This document shows positions 53,931 to 62,880 of a DNA stretch of 64,000 nucleotides, piece after piece (position 1 is the first letter of the stretch; each line of letters begins with the position of its first letter). The stretch comes from Microbacterium sp. KUDC0406 (GTDB lineage: Bacteria > Actinomycetota > Actinomycetes > Actinomycetales > Microbacteriaceae): positions 2,294,001 to 2,358,000 of the forward strand of contig NZ_CP091138.1 of NCBI RefSeq assembly GCF_021582875.1, given 5' to 3'. Under the pieces are notes generated by a model, which saw only the letters and a list, made by a program, of their open reading frames with translations, did no database searches and had not been told where the DNA came from. The translations under genes were made by a program, and so were the position numbers.

Positions 53931-54649
53931 GCGCGAACAGGCCCCCTTCACCGGCCACGGACGACGAGGACGCCCACGACAGGACGCTGGTCTCACCCGG
54001 AGAGCGCTACGGCGAGCGCATCCGCACGAACGTGTCCGCCGAAGCGCTGCAGGCGCGGGTGATCGACGCGGAGACTCGCTCGCTGGCACAGACCTTCGAG
54101 GAGCTCTCGCGCACCGGTGACGTGCCCCGCGCCGCGACCCTGATCCTCGGCGCCCGGCGACGGTACATCGGCGGGCAGGGCAAGGCCGCCGCGTACGCCG
54201 AGCTGCTCGGCGCCGATCTCTCCGCGACGCTCTCGAACGTGTTCCTCGTCGACGGCCGAGCCCTCACGCCGCTCACCGTGCTCACCGACGTGCGGGCCAG
54301 CGACGTGCTGGTGGTGTTCTCGATGCGCCGCTACCGGGAGGACACGGTGCGCTTCGGCGAGCTGTTCCGCGAGGCCGGCGGCCAGCTGGTCGTCATCACC
54401 GACAGCGCGGACGCGCCGCTGGCATCCATCGCCTCGGCCCTCATCCGGGTGCACACCGGATCGGCGTCCTACGCCGACTCCCCCACCTCTGTCGCCGCGG
54501 TCTGCCACCTGCTGTCCACACTCACCACCGCGAGCGCCAAGGGCGCCCGCCGGCGACTGACCGTGCGCGACAGGTTCGGCAGCGACCTGAGCCTGTACCA
54601 CCCCGGTCCGCTCACCGGGCCCGTCGCGGGAGCGGAGTCGCAGGGATGA
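53927..54649 (+). CDS. SIS-domain protein, RpiR/MurR-like but without HTH
   Basis: A 240-residue protein. The SIS sugar-phosphate-binding domain spans about residues 60-205, with AATLILGARRRYIGGQGKAA, SDVLVVFSMRRYREDTVRF and GQLVVITDSADAPLA. MurR/RpiR regulators carry an N-terminal helix-turn-helix of about 75 residues, but here the first 60 residues are polar and disordered-looking, with no such motif. It overlaps the GNAT gene at GTGA and the enolase gene at ATGA, so it is an operon member rather than a separate regulator. It could be an isomerase-like or sensor protein for an amino-sugar phosphate. Family placement is firm; function is not. Confidence 0.82.
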   Translation: MSANRPPSPATDDEDAHDRTLVSPGERYGERIRTNVSAEALQARVIDAETRSLAQTFEELSRTGDVPRAATLILGARRRYIGGQGKAAAYAELLGADLSATLSNVFLVDGRALTPLTVLTDVRASDVLVVFSMRRYREDTVRFGELFREAGGQLVVITDSADAPLASIASALIRVHTGSASYADSPTSVAAVCHLLSTLTTASAKGARRRLTVRDRFGSDLSLYHPGPLTGPVAGAESQG

Positions 54650-55761
54650 GGATCACACGCATCACGCTGTTCGAGGTGTCACTGCCGCTCCTGCACAGCT
54701 TCGAGACCAGCTCGCATCGCAAGAGCGGCCTGCGCCACATCCTGGTCCGAGCGGTCGATGACGACGGCCGAACCGGCTGGGGCGAGATCGCCTCTCCCAC
54801 CGACCCGTATTACACGTCCGAGATCACCGACACGGCCTGGTCGGTCGCCGAGCGCTACATCACTCCGGCCGCACTGGGCACTGAGTGGGACGAACCGGCC
54901 GCGCTGGAGAGCACCTGGTCCAAGGTCCGCGGACACGAGTTCACCAAGGCGGGGTTCTCGGCCGCGGCGTGGGATCTGCACGCCCGCGCGCAGGAGCGCT
55001 CCCTGGCATCCGTGCTCGGCGGCACGAGGACCGAGGTGGTGGCCGGCGTCTCGCTGGGCATCGAGCCGAGCATCGATGAGCTGCTGACCCAGGTCGAGCG
55101 CCAGGTGAGCGCCGGATACCCGCGGATCAAGCTGAAGATCGCCCCCGGCTGGGATGCGGAGCCCGTACGAGCCGTGCGGAGCCACTACCCCGACCTCGAT
55201 CTGCACGTCGACGCGAACGGGGCCTATCCCGACACGGCGGAGTCGGCGGAGATACTCCGCGCCCTCGACGAGCAGTCGCTCACCATGATCGAGCAGCCCT
55301 ACGAACCGCGTGACTTCCCCGCGCACGCCCGGCTTCAGCGCCGGATCGGCACTCCCGTCTGCCTCGATGAATCCGTGGTCGACCTGGCCGACCTGCGAAC
55401 GATGATCGAACTGGACGCCGGGCGGGTGCTGAACATCAAGGTGTCCCGCATGGGCGGTCTCCTCGCCGCCCGCCGCGCCCACGATGTCGCCAGGGATGCC
55501 GGCATCCCGGTCTGGTGCGGCGGCATGCACGAGTTCGGCGTGGGGCGCGCGGCGAACGTCGCGATCTCCTCGCTGCCGAACTTCACGCTGCCCTCGGACG
55601 TCTCCGGTTCCGCCAAGTACTACGCGAGGGACGTGATCACCTCACCGGTGGTCGCCGTGAACGGTGTCGTCGCCGTCCCGGACGGCCCCGGCATCGGATA
55701 CGACGTGGATGTCGAGTGGGTGCGGCAGAACACCGTGCGCACCGCTGACCTCACCATCTGA
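54646..55761 (+). CDS. Enolase-superfamily enzyme, dipeptide epimerase / N-acylamino acid racemase type
   Basis: A 371-residue muconate-lactonizing-type enolase-superfamily protein. Catalytic residues are in place: KLKI (KxK acid/base near residue 164), HVDANGAYP, MIEQPYEP and CLDESVVDL as the three metal ligands, and NIKVSRMGG with the second Lys near 264. The GGMHEFGVGRAAN segment is typical of the MenC/N-succinylamino acid racemase branch. Such enzymes epimerise L-Ala-D-Glu dipeptides, racemise N-acylamino acids or make o-succinylbenzoate. No menaquinone gene is near, whereas a dipeptidase follows 18 nt later, so a dipeptide or N-acylamino acid role is preferred. Confidence 0.88.
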   Translation: MRITRITLFEVSLPLLHSFETSSHRKSGLRHILVRAVDDDGRTGWGEIASPTDPYYTSEITDTAWSVAERYITPAALGTEWDEPAALESTWSKVRGHEFTKAGFSAAAWDLHARAQERSLASVLGGTRTEVVAGVSLGIEPSIDELLTQVERQVSAGYPRIKLKIAPGWDAEPVRAVRSHYPDLDLHVDANGAYPDTAESAEILRALDEQSLTMIEQPYEPRDFPAHARLQRRIGTPVCLDESVVDLADLRTMIELDAGRVLNIKVSRMGGLLAARRAHDVARDAGIPVWCGGMHEFGVGRAANVAISSLPNFTLPSDVSGSAKYYARDVITSPVVAVNGVVAVPDGPGIGYDVDVEWVRQNTVRTADLTI

Positions 55762-55779
55762 GATCGAAGGGCCTGACAC

Positions 55780-57581
55780 ATGATTCCGGTGATCGACGGA
55801 CACAACGACCTCGCCTGGGCGCGCCGCGAGCGGTTCGGGTCGACGACGGCGGGCCTGGACGGCCCGGTGCCGGAACTGCACACCGACCTGCCGCGACTCG
55901 CCGCGGGCGGCGTCGGCGGGCAGTTCTGGTCGGTGTGGGTGGACCCCGAGCTGACCGGCGCCGAGCAGGTCACCGCCACCTTGGAGCAGATCGACTTCGT
56001 GCAGCGGTTCATCGCGGCGTACCCCGGCCGCCTCGCCGCCGCGCACACCGCCGACGACGTCCGGACGGCGATGGCCGCTGGGCGCATCGCGTCGCTGATC
56101 GGCGTCGAGGGCGGTGCTCAGATCGACGGCTCGCTCGCGGTGCTGCGCCAGTACGCGCGCCTCGGCGCCCGCTACATGACCCTGACCTGGTCGCGCACGA
56201 TCGCGTGGGCGGACTCGGCGACCGACGAGCCGCAGCACGGCGGACTGACCGACTTCGGCCGCGACGTCGTGCGCGAGATGAACCGGATCGGCATGCTGGT
56301 CGACCTCGCCCATGTGGCGCCGACGACGATGCGCGATGCGCTGGCGGTGAGCACTCGCCCCGTCGTGGTGACGCACTCCTGCGCGCTGGCGCTGTGCGAC
56401 CACCCGCGGAACGTGCCCGACGACGTGCTCGCCGCGATCGGCGCGCAGGGCGGCGCGGTGATGGTCGCGTTCGTGCCCTCGTTCGTCTCGCAGGCCCGAC
56501 GGGACTGGGTTCTCGCCGGCGAGCGCGGCGAACCGCCGGTCGTCGGCATCGCCGCGGTCGCCGACCACATCGAGCACATCCGCGACGTGGCCGGCGTGCA
56601 CGCGGTCGGCATCGGCGCCGACTACGACGGAACAGGATCGATGCCGACGGGCCTGGACGACGTCTCGCGCTACCAGGACCTGCTCGACGAGCTGCGCGGG
56701 CGCGGGTGGTCGCCGCAGGACCTCGAAGCCGTCGCGCACGGCAACGTGCTGCGGGTGCTCGAGGCCTCCGACGCCGATCACACGGCGTTCCTCGCCGGCA
56801 CCGCCGGCGAACCGGTGTCGCTCGCGCCATCGGTCGACCTCGCCCGGCGTGCCGCAGCACAGGCGCCGCGGGTGCTGGTGGTGGTGAACGCCGAGCCTTC
56901 CGGTCCGCGCCGTCTCGGCCGCTGGCTCGAGGAGGAGGGCGTCGTCGTCGACGCCGTGCTCGGGTCCGACGGCCTGCCCGACGACCTGGACGGCTACGAC
57001 GGACTGGTCATGCTCGGCGGCGGCCTCATGCCGGATGACGACGATCGCGCGCCGTGGCTGGCGCAGGAGCGGGTGCTCGCCAGGGAGGCGATCGACGCCG
57101 ACCTGCCGACGCTCGGCATCTGCCTCGGCGGGCAGCTGCTCGCGCATGTCGCGGGCGGCGAGGTGCGCGCCTCGTTCGGGCCGAAGGAGCGCGGCGCGAC
57201 GCTGATCACGCCTTCGTCGCACGGCGCGGAGGATGCCGTGCTCTCCGCGCTCGAGGATGCCGCGCACATGATCGAGAACCACCAGGACATGATCACGGTG
57301 CTCCCCCGGACGCCGTGCTGCTCGCCTCGAGCGGGGCCGTCGAGAACCAGGCCTTCCGTCTGGGTGCGCACGTGCGCGGGCTGCAGTTCCACCCCGAGGT
57401 GGGCGCCGAGGACCTCACGCGCTGGCAGGAGCCGACCACCCGCGCCGAGGGCGACCGGCCGGTCGCCGAGCTCCTCGCCGAGGCCCGTGACGTCGACGAC
57501 GTCAACACCCGTGCGAGCAGGGCGCTGGCCGCGGCGTTCGCCGCGGAGGTGCGCGCGGCCGCCGCGGCACGGACCTCGTGA
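55780..57581 (+). CDS. Membrane-dipeptidase (M19) fused to class I glutamine amidotransferase domain (frameshifted)
   Basis: About 600 residues when corrected. Residues 1 to about 345 are an M19 renal-dipeptidase-type zinc enzyme: DGHNDLAW (HxD near 7-9), LIGVEGGAQI (bridging Glu near 110), VVVTHSCAL and DHPRNVPDD (two His), and GIGADYDG (Asp). This fold cleaves dipeptides with a C-terminal D-residue. The frame then continues with no stop into a GATase 1 domain: VLVVVNAEPSGPRRLGRWL, GICLGGQLLAHVAGG (nucleophile Cys) and, after the frameshift, GLQFHPEV. Near 57305 the run CTCCCCCGG lacks one C; adding it restores the end at ARTS. Whether the join is a true fusion or a hidden stop cannot be settled here. 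Confidence 0.85.
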
Positions 57582-59098
57582 TGACGGACCTGCCCGGCGT
57601 CGCCGTCGAAGCGCTGGCCGCGCGACTGGACGCCGCGACGCTGCGCCGCTCCCCGGCATCCGTCGCCGCCGTGACCTGGCAAGGTGAGGTGGTGGCGGTG
57701 CGCACGCACGGCGAGCCACGCCGTGACGGTTCGGCGACCGCCGCGGGCACGGTGTTCCGGATCGCCTCGATGTCGAAGAGCTTCCTGGCCGCGACCGCGC
57801 TGTCACTGCGCGATGAGGGGCTGCTCGACCTGCACGCGCCGATCGGGCAGTACGTGCCCGAGGCGGCAGCGGCGACGTATGACGGCCGCCCGGCGCGCAT
57901 CACGCTCGACACGCTGCTGAGCAACCGTTCGGGTCTCGCCGAGGACAACCCGTGGGGCGACGAGCACCTCGGGGAGTCCCGCGAGTTCGTCGGCGCTCTC
58001 GTCGGCGACGGTCTCCGGCTGTCGGCGACTCCCGCCACCGCGTACCAGTACTCCAACGTCGGTCAGTCGCTGGCCGGTCGCGCGATCGAGACGGTCACCG
58101 GTCGCCCGGTCGAGGACGTCGTCCGGGAGCGGATGCTCGATCCCCTGGGACTCGCCGACACCCGGGCATCCGCCGACCTGTATCCGGCCGGGGCCGACCT
58201 CGCGCACGGCTTCCGCACGTTCGACGACGGCGACTCCTTCGTGCCGGAGCCCTTCGTCGGCACCGGGGCGCTCGGGTGCATCGGCAGCCTGTTCAGCACG
58301 GTCTCGGACATCGCGCTGTGGATGCGGTTCCTCGGCTCGGCGTTCGCACCGGACGCCGAGGACGCCGTGCTCAGCGCCGCCTCGCGGCGCGAGCTGCAGG
58401 TCGCGCACACGCTGATCACCCCGGCCGTGGGGCAGTTCGGCGAACGGGAGCTCGACGGTGCCGGTTACGGCTACGGCCTCGTCGTGGAGCACGACCGCCG
58501 CTTCGGCAGGGTCGTGCAGCACGCCGGCGGCCTGCCCGGGTTCTCGTCGCACATGCGCTGGCACCCGGCGACGGGTATCGGCGTGGTGGTGTTCGGCAAC
58601 TCCGATCAGTTCGGCGCCGGACGCGTCGCCGGCGGCCTGCTGCACGACGTGCTGGGCGGGATCGACGCGCCGGCCGCCGTCGTGCGCCCGTGGCCGCAGA
58701 CCGTCGCGGCCGCCCGCCGCGTCGACGAGCTGCTGCGCTCAGGACGGGCGGTTGCCTGGGACCAGGCGGGTCCGCTGGCCCGCAACGTGCTGCGCGATGT
58801 GCCTGCAGACGTGCGCACTCGCCGGCTTCTGGCGGCTCTCACCGAGACCGGCGACCCGCTGGCCGTTGCCGTGCCCTTCGAGGGGCGCATCGTCTCGGCG
58901 ACCGATGCCTCGGCGCTGCGCTGGACCGTGCCCTGCCGCTCCGGCACGCTGATCTGCGACGTGCGGATGGTGGGGCTGCACGACCCGATCGTCCAGTCGA
59001 TCGACGTGCGGGTCTCCGACGAGACCGGACGCAGGCCCCGCGACGAGACCCCGTCGGTCACCGACCATCATCGGGTGGTGCTCCCCTCCGGTCGTTGA
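57581..59098 (+). CDS. Class C beta-lactamase-family serine hydrolase
   Basis: About 505 residues. It has the class C SxxK in FRIASMSKSFLAATAL near residue 65 and the YxN in YQYSNVGQSLAG near 155. The beta-lactamase-like domain ends near 375 with MRWHPATGIGVVVFGNSDQF. A C-terminal domain of about 130 residues follows, as in D-aminopeptidase-type relatives. There is no signal peptide, so a cytoplasmic esterase or D-aminopeptidase is likelier than a lactamase. The ATG at 57581 overlaps the preceding stop (TGATG; a GTG lies 3 nt earlier). Its last codons GGTCGTTGA belong to a dispersed repeat, so the C-terminal SGR is repeat-encoded. Confidence 0.88.
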   Translation: MTDLPGVAVEALAARLDAATLRRSPASVAAVTWQGEVVAVRTHGEPRRDGSATAAGTVFRIASMSKSFLAATALSLRDEGLLDLHAPIGQYVPEAAAATYDGRPARITLDTLLSNRSGLAEDNPWGDEHLGESREFVGALVGDGLRLSATPATAYQYSNVGQSLAGRAIETVTGRPVEDVVRERMLDPLGLADTRASADLYPAGADLAHGFRTFDDGDSFVPEPFVGTGALGCIGSLFSTVSDIALWMRFLGSAFAPDAEDAVLSAASRRELQVAHTLITPAVGQFGERELDGAGYGYGLVVEHDRRFGRVVQHAGGLPGFSSHMRWHPATGIGVVVFGNSDQFGAGRVAGGLLHDVLGGIDAPAAVVRPWPQTVAAARRVDELLRSGRAVAWDQAGPLARNVLRDVPADVRTRRLLAALTETGDPLAVAVPFEGRIVSATDASALRWTVPCRSGTLICDVRMVGLHDPIVQSIDVRVSDETGRRPRDETPSVTDHHRVVLPSGR

Positions 59099-59446
59099 CG
59101 AACCGCCCGGGTCGTCGAGCGAGCGAGGAACGCGTTCGTTGAGCGAGCCGCAGGCGAGTCGAAACGCAGAGACGAAACGCCCACAGCAGACCTGAATGCG
59201 TTTCGTCTCGGTCGCAAGCTCCCTCGCTCAACGACCCGAGAGCCCCGAAGCCCACACCCATCCTCACCGTTTCGTCTCGGTCGCAGGCTCCCTCGCTCAA
59301 CGACCCGAGAGCCCCGAAGCCCACACCCATCCTCACCGTTTCGTCTCGGTCGCAGGCTCCCTCGCTCAACGACCCGAGGGCCCCGAAGCCCACACCCATC
59401 CTCACCGTTTCGTCTCGGTCGCAGGCTCCCTCGCTCAACGACCCGA
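59089..59446. repeat. REP-like repeats with three 69-bp tandem units
   Basis: From 59199 a 69-bp unit beginning CGTTTCGTCTCGGTCGCA repeats at 59268, 59337 and, partially, 59406. Units differ by only a few bases. The left part (59089-59190) has the same motif inverted (GTCGTTGAGCGAG). Because 69 is a multiple of 3, both strands read open 23-residue repeats, which are not credible proteins. The array lies between two convergent genes, and both take their stop codons from it. Confidence 0.92.
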
Positions 59447-61120
59447 GGGCTGCGCGGTCTCCGCCCAGCGGTGCGAGGTGTCACGCGACGCCGCGGCCAC
59501 GGCGGCGAGGGCGACCTCGTCCACGAGGCGCATCGTGTCGTCGCGCTCGAGCCCGGTCAGCCTCCCGGAGACGGGACCGGTGACGGTGTGCACCTGAGCG
59601 CCGCCGACGCGCTGCGCGCGGGCGATCGGCCCCTGGTTGATCGCGATGCCCTGCATCCGGGCCAGGGGGAAGACGGCGAGCTTGCGCCACAGCGCTCCGC
59701 GGCGCGTCATCAGTGCGAACTCGGTGACCGCGTATCCCTGACGCCTCCAGCTGAACGGATGCGTCCACCGGGCACGCCGCGCCGTCGTGCGGTACGGGTC
59801 GCCGGCGACCGGCCCCAGCACGCCGTGCTCCCAGATCAGCGGGATGACCGACGCCGGAGCATCCGGCAGCACCAGCGCGAGCACCCGCTCGACGTCGGCG
59901 CGCTTGCCCACCGGCAGCACGATGTTGAACTGCTGCGCGGTGCTGGACTGCTGCGCGGAGGCGCTCTTGCCCGACATCCGGTTGATGCGCACAGACCACC
60001 ACCCGAACGGCCGCCACAGCAGCGGCTGCACGACCTCGACGGCGAAGATGCGCCCGGGTGGCAGAGTCTCGGTCACGGTCGTGAGCAGCCCGAAGGTGAG
60101 GCGGATGCCGTCGGCGGTGGGGGCGATCGAGTACCGCAGCGAGCGCGAGATCTGCGTCCAGGCGATGCCGACCACGGCGATGACCATCGGGATGCCCATG
60201 CCGAGACCTATGCCGAGCACCACGACGCTCCGGATCGCCTCGCCGTCGGCGAGCGACGAGATGATGACCGACGCCATCGCGACGAGGAAGATGAGGCCGA
60301 AGAACACCAGCCAGACGATGCCGTTGATCAGGTGCGAGCCGACCAGGCGCCTGGTGGGGATCTTCACCACGCTCTCGGGGGCGACGTCGGCGAGATCGAC
60401 GCCGGCGATCAGGTCGTTCACACCGGAGTTCACCGAGCCGACGAACTGCTGACGCATCGTGCCGGGCGCGGTGGCCGCGGTGCCGGCCGATGCGGCGAGG
60501 CGAGCCGATCGCGCGCCGGATGCCAGGCGCAGGATGTCGGCGCGCACCGACTCGGCCTTCGCCGTGGCCAGGTACTCCAGTTCGACGTTCGCGTCGGTGC
60601 CGGCACCGACGACCTCGACCTTCGCCAGGCCGATCAGCCGTGCCAGGAACGGGCGGGTGAGGTTGACGCCCTGCACGCGATCCAGCGGCGCCCTCCGCTG
60701 CGAGCGGAAGATGATGCCCTTGCGCACCTCGACGTGAGACCCGGTGATGCGGAACTGGTGGAACCGCCAGACCACCCAGAAGATCACGATGACGACGATG
60801 AGCACGGCGAGCACGACGAGCAGCGCGACGAAGGCGAGGCCGTTCGCGAACACCCAGTCGACGGGGTCGCCGTCGGGGATGTCGCCGACGGCCTCCTCCG
60901 GGGCGAAGATGCCGACGAGCCAGTTGATGACGCGGTCGCGCATGTTCGAGATGACCAGGCCGGCGACGATGATCAGCACCAGGCCGCCCTTGAGCAGCGG
61001 GGTGAGCGGATGCATCCGGTGCCAGTCGCCGTCCGCGAGGGTCGACGAGCCGCCGTCCGGGAGGATCGGCGGTGCGGGCGTCACCGGCCCCTGAGCGGGC
61101 GGCGGGACCGGTGCGCTCAC
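59435..61120 (-). CDS. PH-domain membrane protein, large (YdbT-like)
   Basis: A 561-residue membrane protein of the bacterial PH (DUF304/bPH2) type with three PH-like repeats. The first is FHQFRITGSHVEVRKGIIFR with RRAPLDRVQGVNLTRPFL near residue 140; the second SLRYSIAPTADGIRLTFGLL near 345; the third GYAVTEFALMTRRGALWRKL near 480. Four hydrophobic helices lie in two pairs (about 45-65, 95-120 and 270-330). The GTG at 61120 overlaps the stop of the smaller PH gene (GTGA), as in the ydbS-ydbT pairs of other Gram-positives. Its role is unknown. The stop codon at 59435-59437 lies in the repeat array. Confidence 0.88.
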   Translation of the reverse strand: MSAPVPPPAQGPVTPAPPILPDGGSSTLADGDWHRMHPLTPLLKGGLVLIIVAGLVISNMRDRVINWLVGIFAPEEAVGDIPDGDPVDWVFANGLAFVALLVVLAVLIVVIVIFWVVWRFHQFRITGSHVEVRKGIIFRSQRRAPLDRVQGVNLTRPFLARLIGLAKVEVVGAGTDANVELEYLATAKAESVRADILRLASGARSARLAASAGTAATAPGTMRQQFVGSVNSGVNDLIAGVDLADVAPESVVKIPTRRLVGSHLINGIVWLVFFGLIFLVAMASVIISSLADGEAIRSVVVLGIGLGMGIPMVIAVVGIAWTQISRSLRYSIAPTADGIRLTFGLLTTVTETLPPGRIFAVEVVQPLLWRPFGWWSVRINRMSGKSASAQQSSTAQQFNIVLPVGKRADVERVLALVLPDAPASVIPLIWEHGVLGPVAGDPYRTTARRARWTHPFSWRRQGYAVTEFALMTRRGALWRKLAVFPLARMQGIAINQGPIARAQRVGGAQVHTVTGPVSGRLTGLERDDTMRLVDEVALAAVAAASRDTSHRWAETAQPSGR

Positions 61121-61869
61121 AGCCCGGTCCGGCGGGTCTCGGCGACCTGGATGAGGGTGTCGCGCAGGGCTTCGGCGGCGGGCTGGTTCAGGCCCGGGAT
61201 CTGCACGCCGGTGGTCGCGGCGGCAGTCACCATCTTCAGCTGCGCGACGCCGAAGGCACGGTCCAGCGGGCCGTGCGTGATGTCGACCAGCTGCAGGCGT
61301 CCGTAGGGGACGGCGACCATCCGCTGCCACAGGATGCCGCGGCGGAACACGATGTCGTCGGATCGCAGCATGTATCCGATGGCCTTGGCCTGGCGCGGCA
61401 GGATGACCATGGTCACCAGTGTCACGAGGATGAGCACACCCGCCGGGATCCAGGCCCAGGTCTGCTCGAAGCCGAACGACAGCACCGCGGCGGCTGCGGC
61501 CACCAGCACGATGAACAGCGTGTTCTGCACCATCTGCGAGGCCACGTAGCGCTGCGAGATCTGATGCCAGGTGCCGTCCAGGGCGAGCGCTCCCTCGGAG
61601 CGCGGCGTGCGCAGGGCTTCGTAGTTGCCCTGGTCGAGCACGGCCGGCTCGGAGACGGGGTTCTGCGGTGCCTCGGCGGATGCTGCGGGTGCGGCGGGTG
61701 CCGGCGGGACGACGGGTGCCGGCGGGACGACCGGCGGCGCGGCCGGAGGAGGCGTGACGGAGGCCGGAGGCTGCGCGGGAGCCGCCGGCGGGGCCGGCGG
61801 GGTCACGGGCGGGACGGGCGCACCGGGCTCGTTCTGGTCACTCGGCGGGGTCGTCTGGCTCTCGGTCAT
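61117..61869 (-). CDS. PH-domain membrane protein, small (YdbS-like)
   Basis: A 250-residue protein. The first 75 residues are a Pro/Ala-rich, disordered segment (PPVTPPAPPAAPAQPPAS and similar). Two helices follow at about 115-155 (NTLFIVLVAAAAAVLSF and WIPAGVLILVTLVTMVI), then a single PH-like (bPH2) domain with GYMLRSDDIVFRRGILWQRM and VPYGRLQLVDITHGPLDRAF near 165-205. It is paired with the larger PH protein by a 4-nt overlap and probably forms a complex with it in the membrane. Its start overlaps the end of the DUF3180 gene by 32 nt. The long proline-rich head is unusual for YdbS. Confidence 0.88.
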   Translation of the reverse strand: MTESQTTPPSDQNEPGAPVPPVTPPAPPAAPAQPPASVTPPPAAPPVVPPAPVVPPAPAAPAASAEAPQNPVSEPAVLDQGNYEALRTPRSEGALALDGTWHQISQRYVASQMVQNTLFIVLVAAAAAVLSFGFEQTWAWIPAGVLILVTLVTMVILPRQAKAIGYMLRSDDIVFRRGILWQRMVAVPYGRLQLVDITHGPLDRAFGVAQLKMVTAAATTGVQIPGLNQPAAEALRDTLIQVAETRRTGL

Positions 61870-62302
61870 CGGGGTCCTTCGGCAGGGTGCAGAACTGTTC
61901 TGCGAGGAGTGCGGCGGCGATCAGCACGATCGAGCTGACCACGACCGCGATCATCGCCGTTATCGACCCTACCGGCGGAGCGACGGGACGCGACCAGAGG
62001 AAGACGCCCAGGCCTGCGCCGAGCCCGAGCAGGATCGCGCCGAGCAGGCTGGACGCGCGTGCCAGGGTCGCGGCGCGCAGCGCGCGGAACGGGTCGATGC
62101 GTGTGCCTCCGCGCACGCTGCGGCGCACGGGAAGCGCGAGCAGCACGACCACGATCGCGAGCAGCACGAGGAGCACCGGCAGGAAGAGCGATGGCGTGAA
62201 CGTGGCTCTTCCCGAGACGGTGAGGAAGTGATCGAGGGCGAAGCCCGCAGCCGCGCCGAGCAGAGCGAGCACCGCCAGCAGACCGGGAGAGGTGCGCTTC
62301 AC
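61838..62302 (-). CDS. DUF3180 membrane protein
   Basis: A 154-residue actinobacterial membrane protein of the DUF3180 family with four helices (about residues 5-25, 38-58, 82-105 and 112-134) and an acidic tail (PKDPDDREPDDPAE). Function is unknown. Members lie next to folK in most Microbacteriaceae and related genera, as here. The GTG at 62302 overlaps the folK stop (GTGA). Its last 11 codons overlap the next gene's start, so the whole row folP-folB-folK-DUF3180-PH-PH is likely one operon. Confidence 0.92.
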   Translation of the reverse strand: MKRTSPGLLAVLALLGAAAGFALDHFLTVSGRATFTPSLFLPVLLVLLAIVVVLLALPVRRSVRGGTRIDPFRALRAATLARASSLLGAILLGLGAGLGVFLWSRPVAPPVGSITAMIAVVVSSIVLIAAALLAEQFCTLPKDPDDREPDDPAE

Positions 62303-62880
62303 CGCGCAGCTCCCTGATCTCCGGCGGTGCCGTCCTCGTCGGTGCGCAGCGAGGCGACCAGCTCGGCGACCCGCCCGCTGCCGGGCAGCACGGCCTCAGG
62401 GTCGAGCGACAGCCACGGCTCGAGCACGAACAGCCGCTCCGCGGCACGCGGATGCGGCACATGCAGATGCGGCTCCGCACTGGCGAACGAGCCATAGGCG
62501 ATCAGGTCGAGGTCGAGGGTGCGGTCGCCCCAGCGCTCCCGGCGCACCCGGCCCTCCTCCTCCTCGACCGCGTGCAGCATGCCGAGGAGCACCTCGGGGG
62601 CGAGACGGGTGGTCACCAGCGCAACGGCGTTCAGATAGCGGGGCGCATCCGGGTCGGGACCGCTCAGGTGCACGGCGACGGTCTCGATCGGGTCCGACAT
62701 CCGCACCTCGTCGACGAGCGGCAGCCGGCGCAGCCGCTCCGCTGCGCGCTGCAGTGTCTCGCCACGGTCGCCGAGGTTCGAGCCCAGCGCGACCACGGCG
62801 ACCTCGGCTTCGCGCGCCGGTCGCGGATCGGGGAAGCCGGACACCTGCGTCAGAGTGCGGTCGGGGCGAGGATGCTTCAC
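62299..62880 (-). CDS. folK: 2-amino-4-hydroxy-6-hydroxymethyldihydropteridine pyrophosphokinase
   Basis: A 193-residue folate enzyme that transfers pyrophosphate from ATP to 6-hydroxymethyl-dihydropterin, the substrate of FolP. Motifs present are VVALGSNLGDRGETL near residues 29-43, PRYLNAVALVTTRL near 80 and the family signature RRERWGDRTLDLDLI near 113-127 (with the Asp pair that binds magnesium), then HVPHPRAAERLFVLEPW. The first 25 residues are a polar extension. The GTG at 62880 overlaps the folB stop. It is encoded after folB, so consecutive steps of the pathway are co-translated. Confidence 0.97.
   Translation of the reverse strand: MKHPRPDRTLTQVSGFPDPRPAREAEVAVVALGSNLGDRGETLQRAAERLRRLPLVDEVRMSDPIETVAVHLSGPDPDAPRYLNAVALVTTRLAPEVLLGMLHAVEEEEGRVRRERWGDRTLDLDLIAYGSFASAEPHLHVPHPRAAERLFVLEPWLSLDPEAVLPGSGRVAELVASLRTDEDGTAGDQGAAR

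Noticed and set aside
59199..59446. CRISPR array
   Set aside because: The 69-bp units are contiguous and nearly identical over their full length, with no variable spacers and no cas genes.
59196..59597. Proteins with 23-residue repeats on both strands
   Set aside because: The open frames arise because the 69-bp repeat is a multiple of three. Both strands are open and the units are parts of a dispersed non-coding repeat.
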